Source: Candidatus Paracaedibacter symbiosus
Lineage (GTDB): Bacteria; Pseudomonadota; Alphaproteobacteria; Paracaedibacterales; Paracaedibacteraceae
Length of the DNA stretch: 64,000 bases
Assembly (NCBI RefSeq): GCF_000757605.1
Contig: NZ_JQAK01000004.1
Location: forward strand, 208,063-272,062
Direction: 5' to 3'
The position numbers and the translations under genes are program-made. Each line of letters opens with the position of its first letter. The stretch's first letter is position 1. Shown piece after piece: positions 26,482-36,478 of the stretch. Below the pieces are notes generated by a model, which had not been told where the DNA came from, did no database searches, and saw nothing but the letters and a program-made list of their open reading frames with translations.

Positions 26482-28033
26482 CGATATCTCCCAGAACACG
26501 CCGTAATTCTGCCTCGTTGGTTATCTTTGCGTCAATCAATGCTTGTGCCTGCAGCAGTAAAGTCACATGACCTGTCTGCTGCCCCCATTGTTGCAGAAGA
26601 TGGCGATCAGCTGTCGTGGCAAGAAATTGACGTAAAGCAGCATCCACCAGTTGAATCTCTGCTATCACCCGCCGCCCCCTATATCCACTATTTGTACATG
26701 TTAGGCAACCTTTCCCACGACAACTCCCACATAATTGCCGCACCAACCGTTGGCTCATCATACCCAATAAGGTACTTGATAAACTGAGTGGATCTACGCC
26801 CAACTCCTTTAATCTCAAAGGAATAGAAGACACATCATTCGCATGTAAAGTTGCCAGCACTAAATGCCCTGTAAGGGAGGCCTGAACTGCTAAATGCGCT
26901 GTTTGGCTATCGCGAATTTCTGAAATATAAAGGACATCAGGATCATGCCTCAATAAAGCCCGTAAAACTTCTGCTATCTGCATTCCACCGGGTTGGATTT
27001 CACTTTGACGAATACCAGGGATAACATATTCCACCGGATCTTCCACAGTGACTACATTGCGACTGGTCCATTCAATTTCGTTTAATAATGCATAAAGTGT
27101 GGTGGTTTTCCCCGATCCTGTAGGCCCAGCAATTAAAAACAATCCTTGGGGCTGTTGAACAAGGTGCTGTAGTCGTTCTGATTGATATTTAGGAAATCCA
27201 AGTTGTTGGAGCTGCAGCATTCCTTTTGTTTTACGTAAAACACGAATCACCACACTCTCGTCATGGATGGTTGGCACCACCGATAAACGACAATCGAGAG
27301 GTTCCCCGCCAATCATAAAATCAAAGCGGCCATCTTGTGATTTCCGAGTCTCAGAAATATCAAGCTTGCCCACAAGTTTTAAGTACACAGCTAATCGTTG
27401 CCAAACATCGGCATGTAATATCTGCTGCTTTTGTAAGATACCGTCAACGCGATAATAGAGCTGGACTAATTTTGGCTCCGGCACAAAGTGGATATCTGAG
27501 GCATTTTTTTGAACTGCTTCACTCAAAATTGTATAAAGAAGCGGCTCAACTGCTGTCTCTAGTGTTTTCGGCTGTAGGGAGACTTGCCCTTGATATTGAG
27601 CAAAAATTTCTCGCAAAGTAGCAAGGTAAAAAACAAGATCCCACTTGTCACTTAATAAGCGATGTAGCTGATCTTTAATAAAAATATTTTCAGGGTCGGC
27701 TAAAGCGATATGGAGTCGATCCCCTTCAGTTCTAAACACCAGAGCATTCAGCTTCATGCCTCTCTCTAAAGGCAATATCTTCAAACACTCTGCGGCCACC
27801 TGACCCTTGCTCAAATCAACGTAGGGGTAGTTTAAAAATTCTGCCAGTAATGGATAGAACTCTTCTACTTTTAAAAAACCTAACTCCAAGAGAATATCAC
27901 CCAACAAGCGGTGATAACGTTTTTGTTCGCACAGGGCTACCTCTAACTCACTCTCACTGACTACCCCTTTTCGGATAAGATAATCGCCTAAACGATCGCG
28001 CGGTGGAAGAGAGGAAGAACTGTTGGCATGCAT
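26465..28033 (-). CDS. GspE/PilB/MshE-type assembly ATPase
   Basis: This is a 522-residue AAA-like ATPase powering pilus or pseudopilus assembly. An N-terminal MshEN/GspE-N domain (RLGDYLIRKGVVSESELEVA) is followed by NASDIHFVPEPKLVQLYYRVDG, Walker A GPTGSGKTTTLYALLNE (about residue 287), Asp box (TVEDPVEYVIPGIRQ), Walker B (LLRHDPDVLYISEIRD) and His box (TGHLVLATLHAND). The tetracysteine zinc site is CGSCRGKGCLTC. Start ATG 28033. It is first gene of a five-gene minus-strand operon. T2SS, type IV and MSHA ATPases cannot be separated by eye; neither secretin nor (pseudo)pilin genes are in the window. Confidence 0.92.
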   Translation of the reverse strand: MHANSSSSLPPRDRLGDYLIRKGVVSESELEVALCEQKRYHRLLGDILLELGFLKVEEFYPLLAEFLNYPYVDLSKGQVAAECLKILPLERGMKLNALVFRTEGDRLHIALADPENIFIKDQLHRLLSDKWDLVFYLATLREIFAQYQGQVSLQPKTLETAVEPLLYTILSEAVQKNASDIHFVPEPKLVQLYYRVDGILQKQQILHADVWQRLAVYLKLVGKLDISETRKSQDGRFDFMIGGEPLDCRLSVVPTIHDESVVIRVLRKTKGMLQLQQLGFPKYQSERLQHLVQQPQGLFLIAGPTGSGKTTTLYALLNEIEWTSRNVVTVEDPVEYVIPGIRQSEIQPGGMQIAEVLRALLRHDPDVLYISEIRDSQTAHLAVQASLTGHLVLATLHANDVSSIPLRLKELGVDPLSLSSTLLGMMSQRLVRQLCGSCRGKGCLTCTNSGYRGRRVIAEIQLVDAALRQFLATTADRHLLQQWGQQTGHVTLLLQAQALIDAKITNEAELRRVLGDIDVASL

Positions 28034-28222
28034 GAGTAAAAATGAGTTATGTTTTTGCTTGAATTTAACGATTTTAATTTTTTAAGCAATCTAATTTTTA
28101 CTTCCCCCTTTTTTGGAGAAAGGATAAAACTGATTAATTAAAAAGAGGTTGTTTCTTAAAAAAAAATGATTATACATAGACTAAGCTGAGTTCAGCATAA
28201 GGGAATTTCTCCCCTATCATCG

Positions 28223-30523
28223 TTGAACTATAAAAAATTAAGTATTACACTTTCAAGGTTCGTCTTCCAGTTCGATATTGAGTATACAGTGCAAAAAAAA
28301 CCCCCAAAACTTTACGTCACCGATCGTCCAGCTTTTTCATCGCGTAAAAAAAAGTCGCGTGGTTTTTCGTTGCCCAAATTCAATTTTGTAGGCGTCATAA
28401 AAGTCCTTAGTTCTCTTTTTTCGAAGAAAAAAACACACTCTTCCCAAACGCCGTCTAAGCGGCCTAAATCTCCCCGTAAAAAAGGTGGTGATAAATTCTC
28501 CATTAAATGGGTCATTTTTAAAACCTTTGCGACTCTATTTATTTGGCTTGGATGCCTTGGCATGATTGGAATTCTATGGTTCAGCTACGACCTTCCTGAT
28601 GTGAATCATCTCCAGGCAAGCGTTCGCAAACCAGGAGTTACCGTCCAGGCGCAAGACGGCACTATCATCGGCACCTATGGTGATCTTTACGAAGATATGG
28701 TCAAAATTAGCGAACTTCCCCCTTATGTACCACAAGCTTTCATGGCGATTGAAGACCGTCGGTTTTACAGCCACTTTGGTGTCGACCTTATTGGTCTTGT
28801 TCGCGCAGCCTACACAAACTATAAAGCCAATCGGGTTGTTCAAGGTGGGTCGACTTTAACGCAACAGCTCGCCAAAAATTTCCTTTTTACGCAAGGAATG
28901 TATGACATTCAAGATCGGTCACTCCGCCGTAAAGTCCAAGAAGCGATTATGGCGTTGTGGTTGGAATGGAAATTTACCAAAGAACAAATCTTCACCATAT
29001 ACCTCAACCGCGTCTATTTTGGCGCAGGTACCTATGGGATTGAAGCAGCTTCCCGCAAATATTTTAATAAATCTGCTCGCCAGCTGACTGTTTATGAAGC
29101 AGCTGTTATTGCTGGCCTTCTTAAAGCACCCTCTCGCTATTCACCAACCAATAGTCCGAAAAAAGCCCGAGAACGAGCCACCATTGTACTCCATCAAATG
29201 GCAGACGCGGGTTATATTAAGTCAGTTGGTGAGTATTTGCATCAGCAAGATCAGATGCAGCAAGATCAAATTAACCTGCAAGGCAGCCGATTCTTTGCCG
29301 ATTGGGTTTACGAAAATATTCCAGGACTTATTGGCGCCTATGACCAGGATCTTATTGTTCTCACAACCTTTGATCCTCGTATTCAAAAGCATGCTGAAGA
29401 TGCCACAAAAGAAACCATGGAAAAGCTGGCGAAAGAGTATAAGACCACAGAAATCTCGCTGGTTGCCATGACACCTCAGGGTGCTGTTAAAGCAATGATT
29501 GGGGGAATGAACTATAATAAGAGCCAATATAACCGCGTCACCCAAGCTTTACGTCAACCAGGTTCTGCTTTTAAACCTTTTGTTTATTTGGCCGGACTTG
29601 AGGCAGGCATGAGCCCTGATACCATTTTTTCTGATGACCCAGTGTCTATTGGCAAGTGGGCACCGAAGAACTTCCGGAAATATCAATCTATTGGTGAGAT
29701 TACGATGCGACAAGCTCTCACCAAGTCCGTCAACACAGTTACTGTCCGCATTGCCTTAGAAGTAGGCGCTAAGAAAATTGGTGGAGTGGCGCAGCGTCTC
29801 GGGATTACCAGCGATATGATCCCTGATATGAGTATTAGTTTGGGGACAACTGAGGTAACCTTGTTGGAGCTTGTCTCCGCTTATGCTACCTTTGCCAACC
29901 AAGGAAAAAGCGTGTGGGCTTACGGAATTTCTGAAATTCGTAATAGAGATGGTGATATTCTTTATCAGCGCGAAAACGTTACTGAAGATCAAGTAATTGA
30001 TCCAAAACATGTCCGACAAATGAATGATATGTTGATGAACGTGATAAATCATGGAACAGGCCGTGCTGCGCGCCTTAAATGTGGAAGTCCTGGTAAGACC
30101 GAGGGAGCACTCCCCATTCAAGTTGCTGGCAAAACAGGAAGTAATGCGGATAAAGATGCCTGGTTTATTGGCTTCACGCAGGAGCTTGTCGCCGGTATTT
30201 GGACAGGGAACGACAACAATGCTCCGATGATCAAAAATTCAACGGGCGGTCGCATACCCGCCCAGACCTTTAGTGCCTTCATGTCCCCCATTACGTGTGA
30301 CAATCCGCCAGCGGGCTCTTTATTACCTGCAGGGGATTCAACTGATAGCTTCGCCCCTTATGATGAACAAGGCGAACCACTAGCAGAATCAATTGTTGCT
30401 GGTAAAGGAAAATCGGTGCCCGATGTCGCTTATGCGCCCCCTGGCTCCTCGGTCTTTGATGAGCCAGCTTCCGACGATAGAGCTGCTTTTGATAATTTAT
30501 TAGATCAAGCAGCTCAGGATTAA
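28223..30523 (+). CDS. mrcA: class A penicillin-binding protein 1A (transglycosylase/transpeptidase)
   Basis: This is up to 766 residues; it polymerises and cross-links peptidoglycan. A basic cytoplasmic N-terminus is followed by one TM segment (FKTFATLFIWLGCLGMIGIL). The GT51 domain shows IEDRRFYSHFGVDLIG, VVQGGSTLTQQLAKN and KEQIFTIYLNRVYFGAGTYG. The transpeptidase domain shows SAFKPF (SxxK), SVNTV (SxN) and VAGKTGSN (KTG). The TTG at 28223 begins the open frame; GTG 28289 just before QKKPPKLYVTDRP is another candidate. The C-terminal tail is acidic and low complexity (EPASDDRAAFDNLLDQAAQD), as in alphaproteobacterial PBP1A. Intact. Relevant to the class D beta-lactamase at 61.4 kb. Confidence 0.94.
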   Translation: MNYKKLSITLSRFVFQFDIEYTVQKKPPKLYVTDRPAFSSRKKKSRGFSLPKFNFVGVIKVLSSLFSKKKTHSSQTPSKRPKSPRKKGGDKFSIKWVIFKTFATLFIWLGCLGMIGILWFSYDLPDVNHLQASVRKPGVTVQAQDGTIIGTYGDLYEDMVKISELPPYVPQAFMAIEDRRFYSHFGVDLIGLVRAAYTNYKANRVVQGGSTLTQQLAKNFLFTQGMYDIQDRSLRRKVQEAIMALWLEWKFTKEQIFTIYLNRVYFGAGTYGIEAASRKYFNKSARQLTVYEAAVIAGLLKAPSRYSPTNSPKKARERATIVLHQMADAGYIKSVGEYLHQQDQMQQDQINLQGSRFFADWVYENIPGLIGAYDQDLIVLTTFDPRIQKHAEDATKETMEKLAKEYKTTEISLVAMTPQGAVKAMIGGMNYNKSQYNRVTQALRQPGSAFKPFVYLAGLEAGMSPDTIFSDDPVSIGKWAPKNFRKYQSIGEITMRQALTKSVNTVTVRIALEVGAKKIGGVAQRLGITSDMIPDMSISLGTTEVTLLELVSAYATFANQGKSVWAYGISEIRNRDGDILYQRENVTEDQVIDPKHVRQMNDMLMNVINHGTGRAARLKCGSPGKTEGALPIQVAGKTGSNADKDAWFIGFTQELVAGIWTGNDNNAPMIKNSTGGRIPAQTFSAFMSPITCDNPPAGSLLPAGDSTDSFAPYDEQGEPLAESIVAGKGKSVPDVAYAPPGSSVFDEPASDDRAAFDNLLDQAAQD

Positions 30524-30643
30524 TATACTGTTCGCCTTTTAGGATAAGGAAATTAGGCCGAGCAGATGTGTGTCGATGTTTTTTACTGAACTGACAAGGA
30601 TGAGAAGCACCTATCTATAGGAAGCGTTGCAAAGACAAGAACC

Positions 30644-31003
30644 CTAAAGGGGGAAGGTGCTCAGTATATACTCTTTAAGAGCGTTGGCATTATTGATCTT
30701 GTCTCCTTTAGCGCTATAAAGAAGCGTTACATTTTTGGTCTTTAGGAGCTCAATGATTGGGTGTAATAAAGTTTGCTTAGCAGTGAGTTCCTCATGATAA
30801 CGCTTACAAAACTCGTCCCATTTTGTGGGGACATGATTAAACCATTTGCGTAATGACGCACTTGGTGCTATTTCTTTAAGCCAGAGATCTATTTTGGCAT
30901 CTTCCTTTTTGATGCCTCGAGGCCAAAGACCATCGACTAAGATCCTGATACCATCTTTATTCTCAACGGGTTGGTAAATCCGTTTAATATTTAATTCTGT
31001 CAT
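30644..31003 (-). CDS. DUF488 (YeaO-like) family protein
   Basis: This is a 119-residue cytoplasmic protein. The DUF488 signature is complete: [36 protein letters not shown], the region [12 protein letters not shown] and [18 protein letters not shown]. Family members are small conserved proteins of unknown activity in many bacteria. Start ATG 31003. It is convergent with mrcA (120 bp) and divergent from the UDG-like gene (49 bp). Confidence 0.88.
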   Translation of the reverse strand: MTELNIKRIYQPVENKDGIRILVDGLWPRGIKKEDAKIDLWLKEIAPSASLRKWFNHVPTKWDEFCKRYHEELTAKQTLLHPIIELLKTKNVTLLYSAKGDKINNANALKEYILSTFPL

Positions 31004-31052
31004 GATTTAAGTTCTGTGAGCCTCAGTCCAATCATTGTAAGAAGAGACTATT

Positions 31053-31688
31053 ATGGTCTTTAAACGATTAAAAATGAAAAAATGTAATTTAGTCATTGAA
31101 GATTCCTCTTTTGAAGCCCATTTAAAAGCGCTTCGATCGTGCCAGAATTGTATTGCCACCCTCCCGTTAGGGCCCAATCCAATTGTCCAGCTGTCTCCTC
31201 GCGCGCAGATCCTTATTATTAGCCAGGCACCAGGGACAAGAGCACATGAAACAAGCACGACATTTAACGATCCAAGCGGCGACCGCTTGCGAGAGTGGCT
31301 CAAGATGGATCGACAGCAATTTTATAATCCGGAAGAGATTGCCATTATGCCCATGGGATTTTGTTATCCAGGGCGTAATCCTAAAGGAGGAGATTTGCCG
31401 CCTGCTTCTGTCTGCGCCCCCCTTTGGCATCAAAAAACATTAAACTACCTACCTAACATTCAACTAATCCTTCTGGTTGGACAATATGCACAAAAACATT
31501 ATCTGGGTGATAGGCGTAAAAAAACGCTGACCCAAACAGTCAAAGCCTGGCAGGAATTTTTGCCTACGTATTTTCCTTTGCCTCATCCCAGTTGGCGCAA
31601 TATTGGCTGGTGCGCTGCCAACGAGTGGTTTGAAAAGGAAGTTCTCCCTGAGTTACAAGACAAAGTATGGTCAATTTTGAAACCTTAA
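31053..31688 (+). CDS. uracil-DNA glycosylase superfamily protein
   Basis: This is 211 residues (205 from ATG 31071). The UDG-fold pattern is present: ILIISQAPGTRAHETSTTFN then DPSGDRLREWL (equivalent of the GQAPG...PFxGxSG motif), MGFCYPGRNPKGGDLPP, an LPNIQLILLVGQYAQ strand and the C-terminal LPHPSWRN (HPS motif). Cys residues in RSCQNCIATLP near the N-terminus recall the Fe-S type family 4/5 enzymes, but the full four-Cys set is not evident. It is probably a base-excision or nucleic-acid related hydrolase; the exact substrate is unknown. Confidence 0.8.
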   Translation: MVFKRLKMKKCNLVIEDSSFEAHLKALRSCQNCIATLPLGPNPIVQLSPRAQILIISQAPGTRAHETSTTFNDPSGDRLREWLKMDRQQFYNPEEIAIMPMGFCYPGRNPKGGDLPPASVCAPLWHQKTLNYLPNIQLILLVGQYAQKHYLGDRRKKTLTQTVKAWQEFLPTYFPLPHPSWRNIGWCAANEWFEKEVLPELQDKVWSILKP

Positions 31689-31929
31689 AAAGTGGACACT
31701 TTTCTTCTTAAGGACCAAGAATTTTGGTTCCTGGGCAGGAAAATTGGAAGAAATCAGAGTGTACGTAAGGGTATAGGAGGATCTCGACCAACTTTTTGAC
31801 GGCCTCCGGGGGCAAAAGACGACGATTTCGAAGAGGTCTATTGAAAAAATTAACTATCCATCCCCCTCATTCTTAGCTAGTATACCTAGGTATAATCAGG
31901 CTATAAGAAACTATCGGGTTGAGTTAAAG
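31689..31929. other. spacer with a possible coding relic and a TATAAT box before pyk
   Basis: The minus-strand frame ending near 31710 is open for about 45 codons (RNRRLLPPEAVKKLVEILL, YPYVHSDFFQF, PGTKILGP) without a start, and looks like a gene fragment of unknown family. On the + strand GGTATAATC (TATAAT 31892-31897), about 33 bp before the pyk start, could be a -10 box, but no good -35 precedes it. Confidence 0.3.
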
Positions 31930-33363
31930 ATGCTCCGTTCACGAAAAGCTAAAATTGTTGCCACTCTTGGGCCGGCCAGCAATACTTATGAAACCATTAA
32001 AAATCTCCATGTTGCCGGTGCGGACGTTTTTCGTTTAAACTTTTCCCATGGAACTCACGCAGAACATCAACAGGTTTATTCAATTATCCGCGATATTGAA
32101 GCTGAATTTAAGTCGCCCATTGCCATTCTAGCTGATCTTCAGGGGCCTAAAATTCGCATTCATGAGTTTGAAAATAAATCCATTATGCTTGCTGAAGGCC
32201 AGCAATTTATCCTGGATAACGATCCTGCTCTTGGAAACAAAACACGCGTATTTTTGCCCCATCCTGAGCTTTTTCAGGCAATTACCCCTGGCCTTGATTT
32301 ATTGCTTGATGATGGAAAAGTCAGACTTCACGTCATCAGAGTCACGGCAACCAAAATTGTCACAACAGTGACGGTGGGCGGGGCCTTATCTAATCGCAAA
32401 GGCCTCAACATTCCCGGGGTCACACTGCCTATTTCGGCCCTTACCCCCAAAGATCGAGAAGACCTTGATTTTGCCTTAAGTCTGGGTGTAGATTGGGTCG
32501 CCCTATCATTTGTCCAACGACCAGAGGACATTATTGAAGCCAAACACATCATTCAAGATCGGGCGCTATTGGTGGCTAAAATTGAAAAGCCAAAAGCACT
32601 TGAGCATCTCGTTGAAATTGTCACTCTCACCGATGCCGTCATGGTAGCGCGCGGCGATCTTGGCGTTGAAATGCTCCCTGAAGACGTCCCGAGCGCTCAG
32701 AAAAGAATCATCCGTCAGTGTCGTGAACAGGGAAAACCCGTGATTGTGGCAACGCAAATGTTAGATTCTATGATTCACACACCCTCCCCCACCAGGGCTG
32801 AAGCTTCAGACGTGGCAACCGCTATTTACGATGCAGTAGACGCGGTGATGTTGTCTGCTGAATCAGCGAGCGGTTCTTATCCAGTTGAGGCTGTTTCCAT
32901 GATGCATCGCATCATTAAGCAAGTTGAAGAAGATCCGTTTTACTCCTCCATGGCACAGCTCTATCGCCCGACACCCAGAGAAAGCGTCAGCGATGCACTT
33001 ACAGCGGCCGCTCGTAAAGTGGCTCAAACGATTAAAGTCAAAGCTATCGTCACTTTTACGGAAACAGGAACAACGACATTAATGGAGACCAGAGAACGGC
33101 CAAAATCGCTGATCATGGGTTTAACACCAAATCAAAATGTGGCCCGCAGGATGGGATTATTCTGGGGCACCTACCCAGTCCTTGCCAACCAAATTACCTC
33201 ATTTCAGGAGATGATTTCAACCGCATGTAAGGCAACTTTGTCGGAAAAAGTGGCAGATGTTGGTGATCGGATTATTATTTTGGCAGGCGTTCCCTTTGCC
33301 CAAAGCAGTGGTTCCAATATTATGCGCGTTATCGAACTGGAAGCAACTTGTCAGGAGGACTAA
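31930..33363 (+). CDS. pyk: pyruvate kinase
   Basis: This is a 477-residue glycolytic enzyme (PEP + ADP to pyruvate + ATP). Motifs in order: RSRKAKIVATLGPAS, DVFRLNFSHGTHAEH, ILADLQGPKIRI, LDLLLDDGKVRL, LTPKDREDLDFAL, LLVAKIEKPKAL (catalytic Lys), VMVARGDLGVEM, VIVATQMLDSM and TRAEASDVATAIYDAVDAVM; the C-terminal regulatory domain ends with IMRVIELEA. Length is normal. pepF follows after 2 bp, so the two are probably co-transcribed. Pyruvate made here could feed the pdhABC complex encoded at 46.6-49.9 kb. Confidence 0.97.
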   Translation: MLRSRKAKIVATLGPASNTYETIKNLHVAGADVFRLNFSHGTHAEHQQVYSIIRDIEAEFKSPIAILADLQGPKIRIHEFENKSIMLAEGQQFILDNDPALGNKTRVFLPHPELFQAITPGLDLLLDDGKVRLHVIRVTATKIVTTVTVGGALSNRKGLNIPGVTLPISALTPKDREDLDFALSLGVDWVALSFVQRPEDIIEAKHIIQDRALLVAKIEKPKALEHLVEIVTLTDAVMVARGDLGVEMLPEDVPSAQKRIIRQCREQGKPVIVATQMLDSMIHTPSPTRAEASDVATAIYDAVDAVMLSAESASGSYPVEAVSMMHRIIKQVEEDPFYSSMAQLYRPTPRESVSDALTAAARKVAQTIKVKAIVTFTETGTTTLMETRERPKSLIMGLTPNQNVARRMGLFWGTYPVLANQITSFQEMISTACKATLSEKVADVGDRIIILAGVPFAQSSGSNIMRVIELEATCQED

Positions 33364-33365
33364 GC

Positions 33366-35156
33366 ATGTCACAATTAAACGCAACCGATCTTCCGCGCTG
33401 GGATTTAACTGATTTTTACCAATCAATTGATGATCAAGCCATTCTTGCGGAACTGGCGCAGGCAGAACAATTAGCAAAATCGTTCCATCAACGGTTTGAA
33501 GCAACCTTTAAGAGCGATAGTTGGTCGCCGACTGATCTTGTTGCCGCCATTGAAGCCTACGAACAAGTTGAAGAATTAATGGGTAAACTGATTAGCTATG
33601 CTTATCTCAATTATGCAACTCATTTGACGGATTCGAATGTCGTCAAATTTTTCCAAATGATTCAAGAAAAGATCACTGCTTTTTCAACGCATTTGATTTT
33701 CTTTACCCTAGATCTCAATAAAATTGATGAAGCTATTCTGCTGCAAGCCTATGGATCAAATGAGAGTTTGCATCATTATAAGCCGTGGATCGAGAGCTTA
33801 CGTTTGTTCCGACCGCATCAACTTGACCACAACCTTGAACAACTTTTCCATGAAAAATCTCTTACCAGCCGAAATGCCTGGGTGCGTCTTTATGATGAAA
33901 CTTTAGCCAGCCTCACTTTTACCTATGAAAATCAATTACTGCCTCTCGCCCAAATTCTAGATCTCTTAAGCCATAAAGAATCACAAGTGCGTAAAACAGC
34001 AGCTCTTTCTCTCAGCGAGGGATTAAAGCAACGCCTTCCCCTCTTTGCTATGGTGACCAATGTCTTGGCTAAAGATAAAGAGATTGAGGATACTTGGCGT
34101 CAATATCCCCACTCGGTAGCCGCCCGTAATCTTTCCAACCAAGTGGAAGATGAGGTGGTAAATGCATTGGTTGAGGCGGTAAAGCATAATTATAAAAATC
34201 TGTCGCATCGTTATTATCAGCTTAAAGCTAAATGCTTGAGGGTTGATAAACTTGACTATTGGGATCGTAATGCTCCCCTGCCAGAAGCAGAGGACAAGCC
34301 CATTGCCTGGGATGAGGCAAGGCATATTGTTTTAGAGGCTTACCAAGCATTCTCTCCAGAAATGTCGGAAATTGGGACGCGCTTCTTTACTAAAAATTGG
34401 ATTGATGTACCGGCTTTAGCCAGCAAACAGTCGGGCGCCTTTGCCCATCCTACTATTCCTTCCGCCCATCCCTATATTCTGTTGAACTATCAGGGCAAAC
34501 TTCGCGATGTGATGACGCTGGCCCATGAATTAGGGCATGGAATTCACCAGGTTTTGGCATCTGATCTGGGACTGTTTTTAAGTAGCACTCCCCTCACCAT
34601 TGCTGAAACAGCCTCCGTGTTTGGCGAAATGCTGACCTTCCGTTCTCTCCTTCAGAAAACGACTTCTGTTTCGCAAAAGCGCAGTTTGATTGCTGCTAAA
34701 ATTGAAGATATGTTGAATACGTCCGTCCGTCAGATTGCCTTTTTTGAGTTTGAACGCGAAGTGCACAATCGTCGCAAAGCAGGAGAACTTTCCGTTGAAG
34801 AACTCAATGCGATTTGGATCGAAACACAAGGTGAAGCGCTTGGGCCATGGGTCAATCTTGATCCAGCTTTGATGCCTTACTGGTCCTATATTTCCCATTT
34901 TATTCATGCACCGTTTTATGTGTATGCCTACGCGTTTGGAGATTGTTTGGTCAACTCGCTTTATTCGGTTTATCAACAAGGGCACCCTGATTTTGCCGCC
35001 AAATATCTAAAGCTTTTACAAGCGGGTGGCAGCAAGCGTCACCACGAACTCTTGGCTCCGTTTAATCTGGATGCGCGGGATTCAGAATTCTGGCAAAAAG
35101 GCTTAAATGTCATTATTGGTCTGATTGACGAATTTGAAACATTGATGGATGCCTAA
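33366..35156 (+). CDS. pepF: M3-family oligoendopeptidase (PepF type)
   Basis: This is a 596-residue cytoplasmic zinc metallopeptidase that cleaves short peptides. The HEXXH site is LAHELGHGIHQVL (about residue 385), with the third ligand in ETASVFGEML. The N-terminal part LPRWDLTDFYQSIDDQ and WDRNAPLPE are typical of PepF-like proteins, as are APFYVYAYAFGDCLVNSLY and LLQAGGSKRHHELL near the C-terminus. Start ATG 33366 has GGAGG 8 bases upstream; the frame extends into pyk. The next gene starts 2 bp after its stop. Confidence 0.94.
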   Translation: MSQLNATDLPRWDLTDFYQSIDDQAILAELAQAEQLAKSFHQRFEATFKSDSWSPTDLVAAIEAYEQVEELMGKLISYAYLNYATHLTDSNVVKFFQMIQEKITAFSTHLIFFTLDLNKIDEAILLQAYGSNESLHHYKPWIESLRLFRPHQLDHNLEQLFHEKSLTSRNAWVRLYDETLASLTFTYENQLLPLAQILDLLSHKESQVRKTAALSLSEGLKQRLPLFAMVTNVLAKDKEIEDTWRQYPHSVAARNLSNQVEDEVVNALVEAVKHNYKNLSHRYYQLKAKCLRVDKLDYWDRNAPLPEAEDKPIAWDEARHIVLEAYQAFSPEMSEIGTRFFTKNWIDVPALASKQSGAFAHPTIPSAHPYILLNYQGKLRDVMTLAHELGHGIHQVLASDLGLFLSSTPLTIAETASVFGEMLTFRSLLQKTTSVSQKRSLIAAKIEDMLNTSVRQIAFFEFEREVHNRRKAGELSVEELNAIWIETQGEALGPWVNLDPALMPYWSYISHFIHAPFYVYAYAFGDCLVNSLYSVYQQGHPDFAAKYLKLLQAGGSKRHHELLAPFNLDARDSEFWQKGLNVIIGLIDEFETLMDA

Positions 35157-35158
35157 AC

Positions 35159-36478
35159 GTGTTTCAAGATGACTCAACTCTCTTTGGTCGCTTTAAACGT
35201 TATGCGCGTGTTTCCAGCGCGATGACGGGCTTAGCCACTCGGCTTGCCGGTGAAAAATATTTAGGGGTAGAAATCGATCGCGAACAACATGCCAAAGACC
35301 TGCAGCAACTTTTAGGAGGCCTCAAGGGTCCTCTGATGAAGGTCGCGCAGTTTTTAGCAACTGTCCCCGGCGCTCTCCCCCCTGAATATGCTGAAGAGTT
35401 ATTGCAGCTGCAATCCAACGCTCCAGCAATGGGCTGGGCCTTTGTCCGGCGACGCATGGCCACAGAATTGGGCGTCGATTGGCTCACCCATTTTACTGAG
35501 TTTTCAGAAACGGCTAATGCTGCGGCCTCCCTTGGCCAAGTTCATAAAGCAACCTTATCCACAGGACAACAAGTGGCGTGTAAACTGCAATATCCCGATA
35601 TGGAATCGGCCATTGATGCGGATTTAAATCAATTAGGCATGATGTTATCGGTCTATCGCAGTTGGAATAACGCCATTGAGACTTCTGACATCAAGCATGA
35701 AATTGAAGAACGCTTACGGGAAGAATTAAACTATCTCCAAGAAGCTAAAAACCTTAAGGCGTACAAAAAGATTTTCGTCAATAAGTCAACTGTCGTTCTG
35801 CCAGAGGCCCATGATGATCTCACAACACGTCGTTTACTCACCATGTCATGGATTGAAGGCAATCCGATTCTGAGTTTTACTGAGGCCCCTCAAGAAACAC
35901 GCAACCAAATTGCTCAGAAATTATTTCATGCTTGGTACTATCCTTTTTATCGCTATGCTGTGATTCACGGGGACCCTCATCCAGGAAACTACAAAATTTT
36001 GCCGGGTGGTGATATCGGGTTGTTGGATCTCGGGTGCATTCGTCGCTTCCCTAGTACCTTTGTCAAAGGTGTAATTGATCTTTATACTGCTCTTCTTCAT
36101 AACAATCGCGATCAAGCAGTGGCTGCCTATGAATCCTGGGGCTTTACGAATCTCACCAATGAGGTGATTGATATTATTACCGAATGGGCCAAACTGTTAT
36201 ATGATCCCTTATTGGATGACAAAATACGACCAATCCAAAATGATCTGATGGGCACCGTCGGCTGGGAAACTGCCAATCGCGTCCATGAGCAGCTCAACAA
36301 AACAACCGGCATCAAACCGCCGCGAGAATTTGTCTTTATGGACCGCGCTGCCGTTGGCGTTGGATCTGTGATAATGAGGCTGGGTGCGCAGGCAAACTGG
36401 TACCAAATTTTCCAAGAACTTATCCAAGATTTTAATGCCGAAGCTGTCGCCAGCCGCCAGCAAGAAATATTGGGATAA
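35159..36478 (+). CDS. ABC1/AarF (UbiB-like) atypical kinase family protein
   Basis: This is 439 residues. The ABC1 features are LKGPLMKVAQFLATVPGALP (the KxGQ-type motif, here KVAQ), AAASLGQVHKATLSTGQQVA (Ala-rich loop), CKLQYPDMESAI, REELNYLQEAKNL, VIHGDPHPGNYKILPGGDIG (catalytic loop) and LLDLGCIRRFP (metal loop, DFG replaced by DLG). Such proteins support ubiquinone synthesis or lipid handling; ubiG is present at 43.6 kb. Start GTG 35159. It is third gene of a tight pyk-pepF-ABC1 group. No C-terminal TM is visible, so this is the soluble alphaproteobacterial subtype. Confidence 0.88.
   Translation: MFQDDSTLFGRFKRYARVSSAMTGLATRLAGEKYLGVEIDREQHAKDLQQLLGGLKGPLMKVAQFLATVPGALPPEYAEELLQLQSNAPAMGWAFVRRRMATELGVDWLTHFTEFSETANAAASLGQVHKATLSTGQQVACKLQYPDMESAIDADLNQLGMMLSVYRSWNNAIETSDIKHEIEERLREELNYLQEAKNLKAYKKIFVNKSTVVLPEAHDDLTTRRLLTMSWIEGNPILSFTEAPQETRNQIAQKLFHAWYYPFYRYAVIHGDPHPGNYKILPGGDIGLLDLGCIRRFPSTFVKGVIDLYTALLHNNRDQAVAAYESWGFTNLTNEVIDIITEWAKLLYDPLLDDKIRPIQNDLMGTVGWETANRVHEQLNKTTGIKPPREFVFMDRAAVGVGSVIMRLGAQANWYQIFQELIQDFNAEAVASRQQEILG

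Noticed and set aside
31689..31760. Insertion-sequence end suggested by AGTGGACAC near 31692
   Set aside because: Only a short resemblance, no partner inverted repeat and no transposase fragment.
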